64,000 nucleotides of DNA from contig OZ025243.1 of the NCBI GenBank assembly GCA_964019155.1, forward strand, positions 30,951,371 through 31,015,370, in the 5' to 3' direction. Made by a program: the position numbers and the translations under genes. Origin of the DNA: Osedax fenrisi. Lineage: Eukaryota; Annelida; Polychaeta; Sabellida; Siboglinidae. The notes under the pieces were generated by a model. It did not search any database. It was not told the DNA's origin and worked only from the letters and a program-made list of their open reading frames with translations. This document shows positions 45,061-55,577 of this stretch, in pieces; position 1 is the stretch's first letter; the number at the start of each line of letters is the position of its first letter.

Positions 45061-46675
45061 CGCGGCAATACTTCGGGTACCCCTCGTAAGTAACTACATC
45101 TAATCGTACGTATTTTTATTATTATCATCATTACGTTATCATTATTTTATCATCATTACTCTATCCCTATACCATTCATGTATATAATTTACCTTTTTAC
45201 CAGCGATTGGATTTTACCACGATTTTACACTAATTTTACAGCAACGATTACCACCCCATAATCAATACTTTATCGACCGAACCACTCGTAATGCATTTAC
45301 CTGCATCGTCGTCGTCGTGTGCGGTGTTATTGCATAATACCACGTGTTTGAATCGTATCCGAATGTTCGATTATATTTCTAATAAACGATTAAAATACGT
45401 AAATTTCGGGTTCGCCCGCGCTCCTCTTATTCCGCGAACAAACGTTGCTTTCGCGTTACACTTTCATGAAGCCAACCTTTACATATCAACAATTACATGT
45501 CAACCTTTACATGCCAACAATTACATGTCAACCATTACATACCAACCATTTACCTATATACACATATTGTTTCTGTATACCTGTACCAGATACACTGTAC
45601 CTATACAAACATAAAATTACTATATACCTGTACAGTGTATATTCTCTACATACTTAATTACATTTCATTACATATCAACCTTTACATGTCAACCTTTACA
45701 TATCAACCTTTACATATCAACATGCCTGTCAATAAGTATATTGTTAACCGCACTGAATTCAAATATAATATCGATGTTCATTCGAGTTCTATTATCTAAT
45801 CTGCATATTATTAATGAATCCATTAATTTATCATCAATGCGAAATAACTTTACATATGTTCATTTAAACAACGTAAATACATAATAGTTATATAACTCTG
45901 TATAACAGTGTATAATAATGGCGAAAAAAACAAAAAAATATATATAAATATATTTCAAATTAAAACTATAAGATATAATAAATAAACATACAATTAATAA
46001 CTAGACGATATCATTTTATTTGTGATTGCCTCTAAAAGATTATAACTATTTAAAAAGTATATATAAAAATTAATCTGAATCTGAATTAGAATGCATTACT
46101 ATAATATTTTTCCAAACGTAAACCAGAATCTGAAGTAGATTATGATCTATTCATAAATATACTAGATTATTCTATATTTAGCGAGGATGAAATTCCCTGG
46201 TGGTTGTTCTCAGTTCAAACTATATGATGTTACCGGCTAATAATACAAATTATTATTATGATGATCAAATATATATATATATACCTTAATTATCTTACCG
46301 TACCAGGTGGAATTTGCCCGTCAATCCGTGACTCTTTTTCTCCTTACTCTCTGTAGTTTACACTATCACTGAATGCCATTTTTAGTTTAGCGGAAATACA
46401 TATAATATTGTCTCCGAGTTGCGATATTTACGTCTTTGTCAGTCTTCCAAGTTTTCGCTTTCCGTACAGTGGATTTCATAATAGTAAGTCACTTGCGAGT
46501 TTCTGTTTGCTTCGCCAGCATAGTCCTGAGAAAAACGTAGTCTCTGATCTTGTATCATTCTATATATACTCGGAATATTTCCATAGAGATCCATATCGGT
46601 TAACTTATCTCTTCATATTATATGTAAAGCATCGCGTAACATCCATGCGTGTGCTCCGTCTATATTTTTATCGAG
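45061..46675. repeat. Spacer with 17-18-bp tandem repeats
   Basis: 45479-45552 and 45660-45725 are two arrays of one repeat, variants of TTACATGTCAACC and TTACATATCAACC, 100 bp apart. The remainder is unassigned; open frames of up to 107 codons here run through the repeat and resemble no known protein. Confidence 0.7.
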
Positions 46676-46797
46676 CTTATTCGTTAGAGTCAACCTTATT
46701 CGTTAGAGTCAAGCTTATTCGTTAGAGTCAATCTTATTCGTTAGAATCAATCTTATTCGTTAAAATCAACCTTATTCGTTAGAGTCAACCTTATTGA
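46676..46797. repeat. Minisatellite, 18-bp units, about 6.7 copies
   Basis: Variants of CTTATTCGTTAGAGTCAA with one or two changes per unit. Confidence 0.9.
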
Positions 46798-47569
46798 CCC
46801 GTATAATATGCGAACAGCTCGATATCAAATACTAATAGTGTTAGTACTAGCCTGTAGCTGATTGATGGACCGAAATAGAGAAAACATCTATTATTTGTTG
46901 TTACTAAAATCAAATATATCCCATCAATAAATATGTATCTATCTATATATATATATATATAACATGGTATATGTAGATTTATAAATCTATTGATGTTTAG
47001 GAATTATTGGTATTATAATAACAATACAACTTTATTTATTTAGATATGATTATGATGATTATGATGATGAGTAAAGGTTTATATGTACTAAAATTAGTAT
47101 CATGTTGATCCTATCGCTCATGGGGGTATTGAAAAATAAAAATAATAAGAACAATGTTACTCGGAAAATAAATTCCGAGAAAAAGTAGGTTACGATAATA
47201 ATGTGATGGAACATTAACTAAAATTCTAAATATGAAATGAAGAGGTTTACGGCTTGAAGATTTGAGGAAAGAAGAAGTTAAGTTTAGACATATCTATGGG
47301 ATATAATAACATGATAAGGAATTACAGTGTGTTAGATGGACATTTCTAAAAGATATAGAATTTGGGGATTTTATCTAAAGTTCTGGAAGACAATGAGAGG
47401 GATATTTGGTAGATGTTAGGCAGACATTTGGTTAAGAAAATAATAAAAATTATGATGAAATGGGTATATATATTTAATGATAAATCATACTAATTTAAAC
47501 ATCAATAAATATGTTCAATTCAATTAAATATATATATATATATATATTTATTATTATTTTATTAAATAG

Positions 47570-47757
47570 CAATTTCTCTGGTTACCTAAATATGGTAAAC
47601 GCTCCCGTCGCAAAAACTTTTGTAGATCAACTCGTCGACGATACCGAATGTAATGTAGACGAACTGATGAATGCGATGAATGATAGAGATGAATGGAAGT
47701 TACGTGTTAATGAATGCCGAGCAAGCTCGACCTGGTAAGGTAAGGTAAGGTAAATAG
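47570..47757 (+). mobile_element. LINE 3' fragment with a (TAAGG)n tail
   Basis: The frame ends DELMNAMNDRDEWKLRVNEC then RASSTW-stop, the usual C-terminus of insect endonuclease-reverse transcriptase proteins, followed at once by TAAGGTAAGGTAAGGTAA. Everything upstream is lost. Confidence 0.55.
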
Positions 47758-48310
47758 CAATGATAGGTCATCTGCTAATATGTATTTTATAAAATTTTTA
47801 TTTTCCACTTGAGTAATTTTATAATATTGTATGGTCCAGGGATACTAATTTTAATTTGATATATAAATCAATGTAAAAATAGATTTAAAATCAATGATTT
47901 CAGTATGATTATATTAAATTTATATTATAGCTTATTAATATACTTTATATTATTTGGAATGTTGAAATAAATAATACAAGAAAGCGGTTCAATTCAAACC
48001 TAATTTATAAATAATGTGTATGTTTTAATAAAATATTTATATATTTATCACTATATTTATATCGTTAATTCGAAGATTGAAATATAATTAAAAATACCGA
48101 TGAAAAGTGTCTAGTTGGGAGTAACCATTACTGATAGAGAGCGGATGATCTATCCTTATTAAATAGTATACAAATTATAGTAATAACTCCTTATTTGGTC
48201 ATATACCTATAGTATTGTATTAACTATATTACATATATGCCTTTAATAAATAACACAACATATAATACTTAGTTTATTAGAGTTTATTAGCGAATACTAC
48301 AACATATAAA

Positions 48311-48611
48311 AACTACCTGTGTGGCTCAGTGGTTAAGGAGTCCGACACACAAGCAGTAGCTACTAGAACACGGATTCGATCCTCGTCCGGACCATTAATT
48401 AATTTTATAAAATGGATCTTAAAATATTATTTAGAAGTGATCATATATAATTGTGTATTAATAAATGATCGGCTATCATTAAAACCATGGATGCCTTAAC
48501 ATGAGAGCGGCTTCGAAGGGACATTAGAGCCGTATATGCTTATAAGTGAAAACTTCATCTAAGTTACTGGATAGGACTCCACCAAATATAAATAACAACA
48601 ATAACAACAAC
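48311..48611 (+). mobile_element. tRNA-derived SINE, full copy
   Basis: The head has a pol III A box (TGGCTCAGTGG) and B box (GGATTCGATCC) in tRNA-like spacing and ends GGACCA. A roughly 200-bp body and an (ATAACA)n tail follow. A second full copy lies at 57971 and fragments at 35261-36065. The head cannot fold as a functional tRNA without mismatches, so it is a retroposon rather than a tRNA gene. Confidence 0.85.
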
Positions 48612-48973
48612 TAGTAGAAATAAATATATTCATAATTTATAAAATGAAAACTTTGGAAACAATTATAGATAATATATAGTTTCAACCGCGCACATAATAA
48701 TCGTAGTAGTAGTTTTCTTAGGGAAACCTACATCTCTTTGGGTCCTGTGGAAGGTTTAGTCATTACATGTATGTAGTGTTTAATTAATACTACTCTTTTG
48801 AGTAGTATTCACATTTGGACTATTCATAGTGTCATAATTGCTTGCCAGTACTATACCAGAAGTAGGCATTCGAATAGCTTCAGGCTTAATATAAGAAATT
48901 TAATAGTTATCGTAAATAATATTGTGAAATATTTACATACATAATGACATGTACATCATGATATTTGACATAC

Positions 48974-49108
48974 CTGAGCAACTTGAGGATGTTGAGGACC
49001 ATGTTGCAATCCATATGCACGTATTAACCCCGGAGATGGAGTAACAGTATTAGTATTCGATGTGGATTGACTAGTAACAGGAGGTACTGGTGGAACGGGA
49101 GAAGATAC
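48974..49108 (-). pseudogene. CBP: CBP Pro/Gln-rich exon fragment, copy A
   Basis: Reads SPVPPVPPVTSQST, then SPGLIRAYGLQHGPQHPQVA and Q before donor CAG|GTATGT. RAYGLQ recalls the QRAYAALGL motif that follows TAZ1 in CBP. About 77 bp at its upstream end is some 88% identical to copy B at 51438-51518. It begins at the border of the gypsy element. Confidence 0.55.
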
Positions 49109-51437
49109 CGTTGTGTTGTTAAGGGATTATTAGGTTTAATGAGTAAGCTGGTTTAGGTATTGGTCATATTTATTAAGCAAGCGGGCAGTGCGTCTGGCAT
49201 GCTTTAGGGGCGACCTACAAGTGCCATTTAAGTTCAATGCATCGCGTGGCGAAGTAATTACGTGGGCCAATCAGGAACACGTATTCCTTAGGTGCACGCA
49301 GTACGCGAAACACGTAATGCGTGCGTCGAACTATATATCGCGAGACAGTAAACATGTTATATAATAGTTGTCCGATATATAGTTCGACATACAATATGGA
49401 ATAGCCCATTATTCGTCTAAATCTATAAGCATATTTATTACAAATATAGATACTATTAATATTAATGGAAACTTTTATTCTCAACATGCATAAATGTAAT
49501 GTCGTTATTTTTATAATTTTATTGTTTTTCTAGTTTTCGTTTTCGTTTTGTACTTTATTTGGGTATTTGATCTTACAAGCTGTATAATCATTTGATATTC
49601 TAGGTGTGGAGAGATGTCAAAAAACCAAAATGCAGGGACCGTCCATCCCTCAGGATTTATGGGCATATAATCCTATATGGACCTGACCAACCCGAAACCT
49701 CTTCCCTAGTTATTGATGATGTGTTCAGCACGTTTGATCAACATCCCAAATATTGCTTTATTATTATTTTATTTACTTTCGGTGTGTGTAAATCACAACT
49801 TATTTATATTTGCTAACTATTATTTATATATTTCTGTCATTATTACCCATCGTTTTGAATCTATTCAATAAACTATTATCTAGCTATCTATCTATTATAT
49901 GCGTTTACATAGGGGGTGTTGTATTACACACATATAGCATAACATCCCTCCTTATCCCGGTTGGAGAAGAAACGATGTATGAACGAATAACAGATCTGCA
50001 CCGAGCCGGGTGTGCCAACGGATTTGACGACGAGACCTACTTGCGGCGCTTGTGCCATTCAGCCTACATGCCATGGGTCAGGTGGTTGTTAGGCTCTATA
50101 CCAGTCTGGTGAACGACGCGGTCTCGAGCTCCTTCTGGGTATTACAGTGTCTGTAGTGTGTAAGTTTGGGTTAATGATTGGACTATTAGGTGTTATGATA
50201 GTGGATATGTTATATTAGTAGGGGTATGCGATGAGGTAACGTGTGATCTGGTGTTAATAGCATTATCGGGGGGCGTAGGATGATATGGTGGGGTGCGTAG
50301 AGCTGGTGTATTTTGGTGTTGGGTGGGGTATAGTGGTGATACATGAGGGTGATCTACATCAGTTACTAGTGTTATAGCGGGAGTATTACTGTTATTATGT
50401 AACGAAGATGGGAGTGGTATTAGTTGGTGTGGAGAATATGATGGTATATACATTGGTTCTATTGTTCTTATCTTATGTCGGGCTCTTCGAACTATTCCTC
50501 TTTTTGTTTTGATATCGTATGAGTTCAGCTCTGACCTTTTACGTATTACGATTGCAGGTTCCCATTTATCTGATGTTGATATTCGGGTTGTGATAGTTTG
50601 GTTTGGTTGAAGTTCTGGCGCCTCTATTATTTTCCTCCCGACGGATAATCTAACAGCTTGAGAGTCTCTCTTTAATCGTTGTTGGTATATTATCTTTCGG
50701 ATGATATCTTGGTTTTGGTGTGTTAATGTATATAACGGGCTTCTGCCTTTTGTATGATACTTTTTATTATTTGTATATATCTCTCTATGAAGCCATTAGA
50801 TTGTGGGTAGTGTGGGCTTGAAGTCACGTGTTAGAAACCCCAGGAAGATGCAAATATTGCAAATTCTGGGGAACTATATTGGGGACCATTGTCAGAGTAT
50901 AGCCGTTCTGGGATACCGAACATGGAGAATGCTTCGGATAGGGTATTTCGAAAATATATCGACCGTTAATAGGTATATTTTACCGTCTAGTTGGAAAAGG
51001 TCTGTTGCAACATATTGCCATGGTCGTGTCGGTAATTCTCGTACTGTATGGGGTGGTTTCCATTGTGATTTAACGAATGTTTGACATGTTTTGCATTGTG
51101 TGGTTATATTGGTTAGGTCTTGGCGCATAGCAGGCCATAATACATTATCTTTAGTGGTACTTAACATCTTTGCTAGACCTTTATGTGCTTCGTGAAGACG
51201 CTTGATAATATAGTCTCTCTCTAATATTGTTTTCGTGGCTTCTCGAGAATGCATCTGCCAGTATCATTTCCTTGCCGGGTTTATATTTGATGGTAGCTTG
51301 GTAGTTTTGTATGCGAAGTAGGAATCTTTATAGTCTTGCTGGTACAGCTGAAGTATTCTTGAGTGTGATAATTTCGAGTGGGCGGTGGTCGCTTTCTATA
51401 GTAAATATGTTACCAAATACATAGTGGTGGGCGTACA
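49109..51437 (-). mobile_element. Partial Ty3/gypsy LTR retrotransposon
   Basis: On the minus strand: a short end of RNase H (ESDHRPLEIITL, YKPGKEMILADA), then integrase with its HHCC finger (HEAHKG...CKTC) and core (YVATDLFQL, LTVDIFSKYPI), then a Pro/Thr-rich C-terminal region with stops. Gag, protease and reverse transcriptase are missing. The 49,100-50,170 part should hold the 3' LTR, but no second LTR was found for comparison. Frames are broken in several places, so the copy is inactive. It interrupts the CBP exon. Confidence 0.75.
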
Positions 51438-51588
51438 TATATAGGAGATAGAGTAACAGTAGTATTATTCAATGTGGATTGACTAGTAACAGAAGGTACT
51501 GGTGGAACAGGAGAAGGTCCATTTATGCTAACTAAATTCGGTGCATTCGCAATAGGATTTGTAGTAGCTTGAGATTGATTTGGTATTC
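51438..51588 (-). pseudogene. CBP: CBP Ser/Thr/Pro-rich exon, copy B, truncated
   Basis: Starts with GA after acceptor TATTTAG and continues IPNQSQATTNPIANAPNLVS, then INGPSPVPPVPSVTSQSTLN. The phase agrees with the preceding TAZ1 exon. It then runs into the gypsy element and meets TAA after 14 foreign codons. Confidence 0.65.
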
Positions 51589-51661
51589 CTAAATATTTAT
51601 ATATATATATATATCTTTATTAATGAATACAATATATTATATCTACTAATATAATATTTAC

Positions 51662-51772
51662 CTGCAGTACGCATATCAGAGGCATTTTGCAATGGTGAAC
51701 AAACTAGGCAGTCATATCTTGTACAATTTTTCCAATGAGCAATTATTTGCCTTGATGATGCGCAGTGATCAA
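51662..51772 (-). CDS. CBP: CBP exon, second half of TAZ1
   Basis: Two bases, 36 codons, one base: [20 protein letters not shown], then [16 protein letters not shown]. It supplies the last five zinc ligands of TAZ1. Nearly identical to the human CBP region. Donor CAG|GTAAAT. A (TA) run starts 8 bp before the acceptor. Confidence 0.9.
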
Positions 51773-51774
51773 CT

Positions 51775-51831
<57 letters not shown>

Positions 51832-51874
51832 TATAAAATTTATATGTACAAATTATAATAATATAAGTATCAAC

Positions 51875-52016
51875 CGTGACAATTTGTTCCTGAGTTACAA
51901 AATGTCATATGATTTAAAACATATTTCATAGTACGACAATGTGGTAAATTACAAGCTAGATTTTCTCCACTGACCTCTTTCCTTTGACATTTATGAGCAT
52001 GTAAAAGAAGAACAAG
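51875..52016 (-). CDS. CBP: CBP exon, first half of TAZ1
   Basis: 47 codons plus one base: [20 protein letters not shown], then [20 protein letters not shown] and NSGTNCH. It follows EKRKLIQQQ of the upstream exon exactly as in animal CBP. Donor CACG|GTTGAT. Confidence 0.92.
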
Positions 52017-52074
52017 CTAAAAATTGAGTATACAAAATTACATTATGAATAATTATGAATATAAATTATTTAAC

Positions 52075-52254
52075 TTGTTGTTGTATTAATTTTCTTTTTT
52101 CAAGATCAGCTGGAGATTGCATCATATTATTGCTTTGGCCATTATAAGTAGTATTTCCTGATGCTCCAGAAGCTGGAGTTATTGGCGATGGAACTTGCTG
52201 TGGCTGTCCTTGATTAGACATTTGCTGTGCTTGAGGAACTTGCTGATGAGGATG
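52075..52254 (-). CDS. CBP: CBP exon, Gln-rich segment before TAZ1
   Basis: 60 codons in phase 0 from acceptor ATACAG to donor CAA|GTTAAA. Gln/Pro/Ser-rich sequence ends SPADLEKRKLIQQQ, the conserved entry to TAZ1 (SPADPEKRKLIQQQ in vertebrates). An in-frame ATG at 52270-52272 lies just before the acceptor and is probably not a start. Confidence 0.8.
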
Positions 52255-52272
52255 CTGTATTTGATGAATCAT

Positions 52273-52439
52273 TGGTTTGGATTACGCGAGTGTCGATGGA
52301 TAATTTATTAAGAAAATAGATATAGTCGAAATATTAAATCTAAAGTACAAGTTTAAAATATTTGCTAATGATGACGCGTGCACCGTTATTAGAATAAATA
52401 AAGAATAATACGAAATTTAAGAAATTAACATTAAATGGA
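52273..52439. other. Short spacer
   Basis: Unassigned AT-rich sequence between the CBP exon and the CTG repeat. Confidence 0.5.
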
Positions 52440-52490
52440 TGTTGTTGTTGTAGTGAGTTTGTAGATGTGTTGATGTCGGTTAGTTGCTGT

Positions 52491-52522
<32 letters not shown>

Positions 52523-52532
52523 ATGATGTTGT

Positions 52533-52564
<32 letters not shown>

Positions 52565-52571
52565 TTGCTGT

Positions 52572-52609
<38 letters not shown>

Positions 52610-52793
52610 ATGATGTTGTTTCTGCTGTTGCTGTTGTTGCTGCTGTTGCTGTTGCTGCTGTTGTTGCTGCTGATGATGTTGTTGCTGCTGCTGCTGTTGC
52701 TGCTGTTGCTGTTGTTGCTGCTGTTGCTGTTGTTACTGCTGTTGCTGTTGCTGCTGCTGTTGCTGTTGTTGCTGCTGTTGCTGTTGCTGCTGA

Positions 52794-52824
<31 letters not shown>

Positions 52825-52831
52825 GCTGTTG

Positions 52832-52867
<36 letters not shown>

Positions 52868-52877
52868 TTGCTGTTGT

Positions 52878-52912
<35 letters not shown>

Positions 52913-52920
52913 TTGTTGTT
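52440..52920. repeat. (CTG/TTG)n trinucleotide repeat, minus strand (CAG/CAA)n
   Basis: About 480 bp of mixed CTG and TTG with rare ATG. Read on the minus strand in one frame it is polyglutamine with occasional His; in others, poly-Ala/Thr. It ends at the 3' terminus of a LINE and resumes at 55454. CBP proteins of insects have long Gln tracts upstream of TAZ1, so this may be the polyQ region of the same partial gene. Confidence 0.9.
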
Positions 52921-55453
52921 GGGAGCGGCATACGGGCGTTACGCGGATATGACTCCGCGGCAGAACGCCAGAACAGCCCTTGGTGCTGACACCAAGACTG
53001 AGAGAGGGGGTGCCGCCCCCCCGAAACATCGGATCCTCCTCCTCCGGGTAGCAGGGCATTCCTGGAGCCAGTGCTCTAGGGTCTCGAACTCTTCTTCACA
53101 GTAAGGGCACATCGCTGTCGAGTTCGCGTCGATGATGTTGCGGTAGGCCGCTAGGCTTCTGCAGTGGCCACTGCGCAACTGGGCTAGCAACACCGCCTCT
53201 CTTCTCGTCAGAGGCTCGTCGCTCCTGGTGTCGCAATAGACGGCCTTTGTTCTGCTATGCGTGATCTCTACGTCCACCACCTCTCTTTTCACAATAGCCT
53301 TGGCAGCCTCGAAGGTAATCCTTCCTGCCAACGACGTAGAGGTAGTGGGCGCACTAGACCACGCACTGTTCGCAGCGTCATCCGCCCATTCGTTGCCAAT
53401 CAGTCCGCAGTGACCGGGAACCCACTGAAGCAGGACCTCCCGGTTTAGAGAGAACAGGCCACGTCGGACTTCCGCGACTCCTGCCTTATCCGACTTGCCT
53501 GAGCCCTCCAACGCCAACATCAAAGACTGGCTGTCCGAGCACACCATGACGGGATCAAACCTGCCATCTTCTTCGGCAAGCCACTTGATGGCCAAGTTCA
53601 ATGCCGCCACTTCCGTCTCGAACGATGACGTCCAACGACTGCCCTTCTGTGTTCTGGTGGTGATGTGGATTGGGGCAGATGCAGAGCCTGATGTGACCAC
53701 CGCAGCGCTACCCCCACAAGAGTGACCACTCTCCGCGGACCCGTCCGTGTAAATGGTCACCCTTTGGGAGCCCGCTGCTGCAATAGTCTGTAGCGAGTCT
53801 TCTAGCAGTGCTTCCTGGCTTCGGAGCGTCTTGCCCCCCTTAGCTAGGAGCGATTTAACTCGCCACAACTTACCTCTGCCCCACAACCAGGGTGGTTTAC
53901 GATTATATAGGAACGGCTCTCTTGGATGGTCCTCCAGGCCAATATTACCACAGATTTCTTTCGCCAGATCGCTAAAGCAACTCCTGTTCTTCCACCTGTG
54001 ATGGACAGGAGCTGCATGGAGAGACCGTCTTGGGTTACTAGCATGGACTCTAGCCGACTTCTCCCAGGCTATCGCACAGTTCCTGCGCATGCTAGCAACA
54101 AAAGAGAGGGCCTTAGCCTCCGTGCGTAGGCATTCTATGGGAGTGTCTGAGGTCTGTCCCGTGATTGACCTCAGCGCTCTGTTATTGACCCGTTCAAGGA
54201 TCTGCCGATTTGTATTTGCTAACCAGGGCTGCCATGCTGCTCCACAGTAGTGTAAAACACTACCGATTGTGGCCTTATATACCCTAGTTAGGTAACTTCT
54301 GTCCCAGCCCCACTCTTTGGAGGCCAGGGACGACAGAATCTTGATTCTTCCGAGCGTCTTTTACTTCACTGCCTCTACCTGTGGTCGAAACGTGAGCGTT
54401 CTATCGAACGTCACTCCCAGGAAGGTAGGAGTCTTATTTACTCGGAAGGGTTGACCATTCAATGTCAAACTCGGAGACCATGAGGCCTCTTTCGGACTTG
54501 AGGAGAAGAAAGACACCTCGCACTTTGCCGTGTTAAGGGTTATGCGGTGGTTCTTGCTCCAGACCGAAAAGGCTTCTACTGCTTCTTGTACTATTCGGAG
54601 TGCCACTTCCTTGTCCTGATGAGACGCCCAGACAGCGATGTCGTCAGCGTACATGCTTACGAGGGCCCCGTCCGGGGCTTCGTCCCTTATTCCGTCTATA
54701 AAGAACAGGAATAGTAGCGGTGACAAAACTGCCCCTTGGGGGACCCCTTGATGCAGCTTCCTTGACCTGCCCGTGACTCCATCAATTCGGACATTGGCCC
54801 TCCTATCCGACAAGAAGCCTCTTAGCCACCTCACTAGTCTCCGCGGAACGCCCTTCTCTAACATAATTGTTAAGAGCCTGTTCCTCCACACCGTATCGTA
54901 TGCCTTGCTAAAGTCCAATAGCGCCAATACACTCCTCTTAGCCGGCTGGCTCTGGAAGCCATTACTAATGGACTGTGAGAGCCGCAACACCTGATCTTCA
55001 CAGGACCGCCCAGCTCTGAACCCGGCCTGATCATCATTCCACCATCCGTTCTCCTCAGCCAGCCATGACAGTCGACTGGCCACCATCCTTTCCATCGTCT
55101 TTGCCACGCACGATGTCAAGGATACTGGCCTGTAGGAGTCAATGTCTGATGCTGGCTTACCTTTCTTGATAAGTGGGATGATTGTGGCCACTCTCCAACT
55201 TGCGGGACTCTTTCCTGAGTCCCACGATTCGTTGAAGATGCTCAGGAGATACTCCCTTGCAATTGGGCCCAGAGCTTGTAGAAATCTAGGCTCGATGCCG
55301 TCTCCTCCCGGAGCGCCTTTCGGTTTCATGCGTTTGATTGCTTCATTCAGTTCCGTCAGACTGAACGGAGACGAACTCTCCCCATCAACTGAAGGAACCT
55401 TCAGCTGGCGACGAACAGACTTCTTCAGCCTGTCCGCCTTGGGGATGTCCAGC
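52921..55453 (-). mobile_element. RNase H-bearing LINE (I/R1-like), 5' truncated, inserted in the CAG repeat
   Basis: One minus frame from 55453 to 52939 carries a reverse transcriptase (LALLDFSKAYDTVW, GVPQGAVLSPLLF, MYADDIAVW), an RNase H with all four acidic residues in context (YTDGSA, FETEVA, CSDSQS, ADDAAN) and a CPYC...EHWLQECP cysteine/histidine motif. The endonuclease and first ORF are missing. A single in-frame TAA (54361-54363) breaks the frame. Only about 18 bp follow the final stop before the CAA/CAG repeat resumes. RNase H after reverse transcriptase is known in the I, R1, LOA and Ingi groups; the exact clade needs a tree. Confidence 0.85.
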
Positions 55454-55526
55454 CTGCTGCTGCTGTTGCTGTTGTTGCTGTTGTTGCTGCAGCTGCTGCT
55501 GTTGTTGCTGCAGCTGCTGCTGTTGT

Positions 55527-55567
<41 letters not shown>

Positions 55568-55577
55568 CTGTTGCTGC
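55454..55577. repeat. (CTG/TTG)n repeat, second flank of the LINE
   Basis: The same trinucleotide mixture as 52440-52920, beginning exactly where LINE homology stops at RLDIPKAD. Confidence 0.9.

Larger units (their letters stand above)
48974..52254 (-). pseudogene. CBP: Partial CREB-binding protein (CBP/p300) gene, TAZ1 region, cut by an LTR element
   Basis: Four consecutive minus-strand exons (52075-52254, 51875-52016, 51662-51772, and 51588 down to about 51438) are in frame and encode a glutamine-rich segment ending EKRKLIQQQ, a complete TAZ1 domain and a Ser/Thr/Pro-rich stretch. A further piece (48974-49108) ends in a donor. CBP is a nuclear transcriptional co-activator and acetyltransferase; TAZ1 binds activation domains. 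All twelve TAZ1 zinc ligands are present. The Pro-rich exon runs into a gypsy-type element and stops, and no KIX, bromodomain or acetyltransferase exons follow in the window. Either the gene is a broken partial duplicate or the assembly has joined unlike copies; a live gene with distant exons is less likely. Confidence 0.7.

Noticed and set aside
45291..45799. Open frames of about 100 codons in the cyclase 3' flank
   Set aside because: They run through tandem repeats (TTACATGTCAACC) and resemble no known protein.
46408..46725. A 105-codon open frame
   Set aside because: Its end is made of the 18-bp minisatellite and the rest shows no family motif; probably chance.
48311..48400. A functional tRNA gene
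   Set aside because: A and B boxes are present, but the arms mispair and the sequence continues into a SINE body with a tail that is repeated at 57971.
52431..53104. Long poly-Leu, poly-Ala/Thr and poly-Gln open frames
   Set aside because: They are frame-shadows of the CTG/TTG repeat on both strands; only the Gln frame could be meaningful as a CBP polyQ tract, and no flanking coding sequence supports it directly.
53257..54129. Plus-strand frames inside the LINE
   Set aside because: They are antisense shadows of the reverse transcriptase/RNase H frame.
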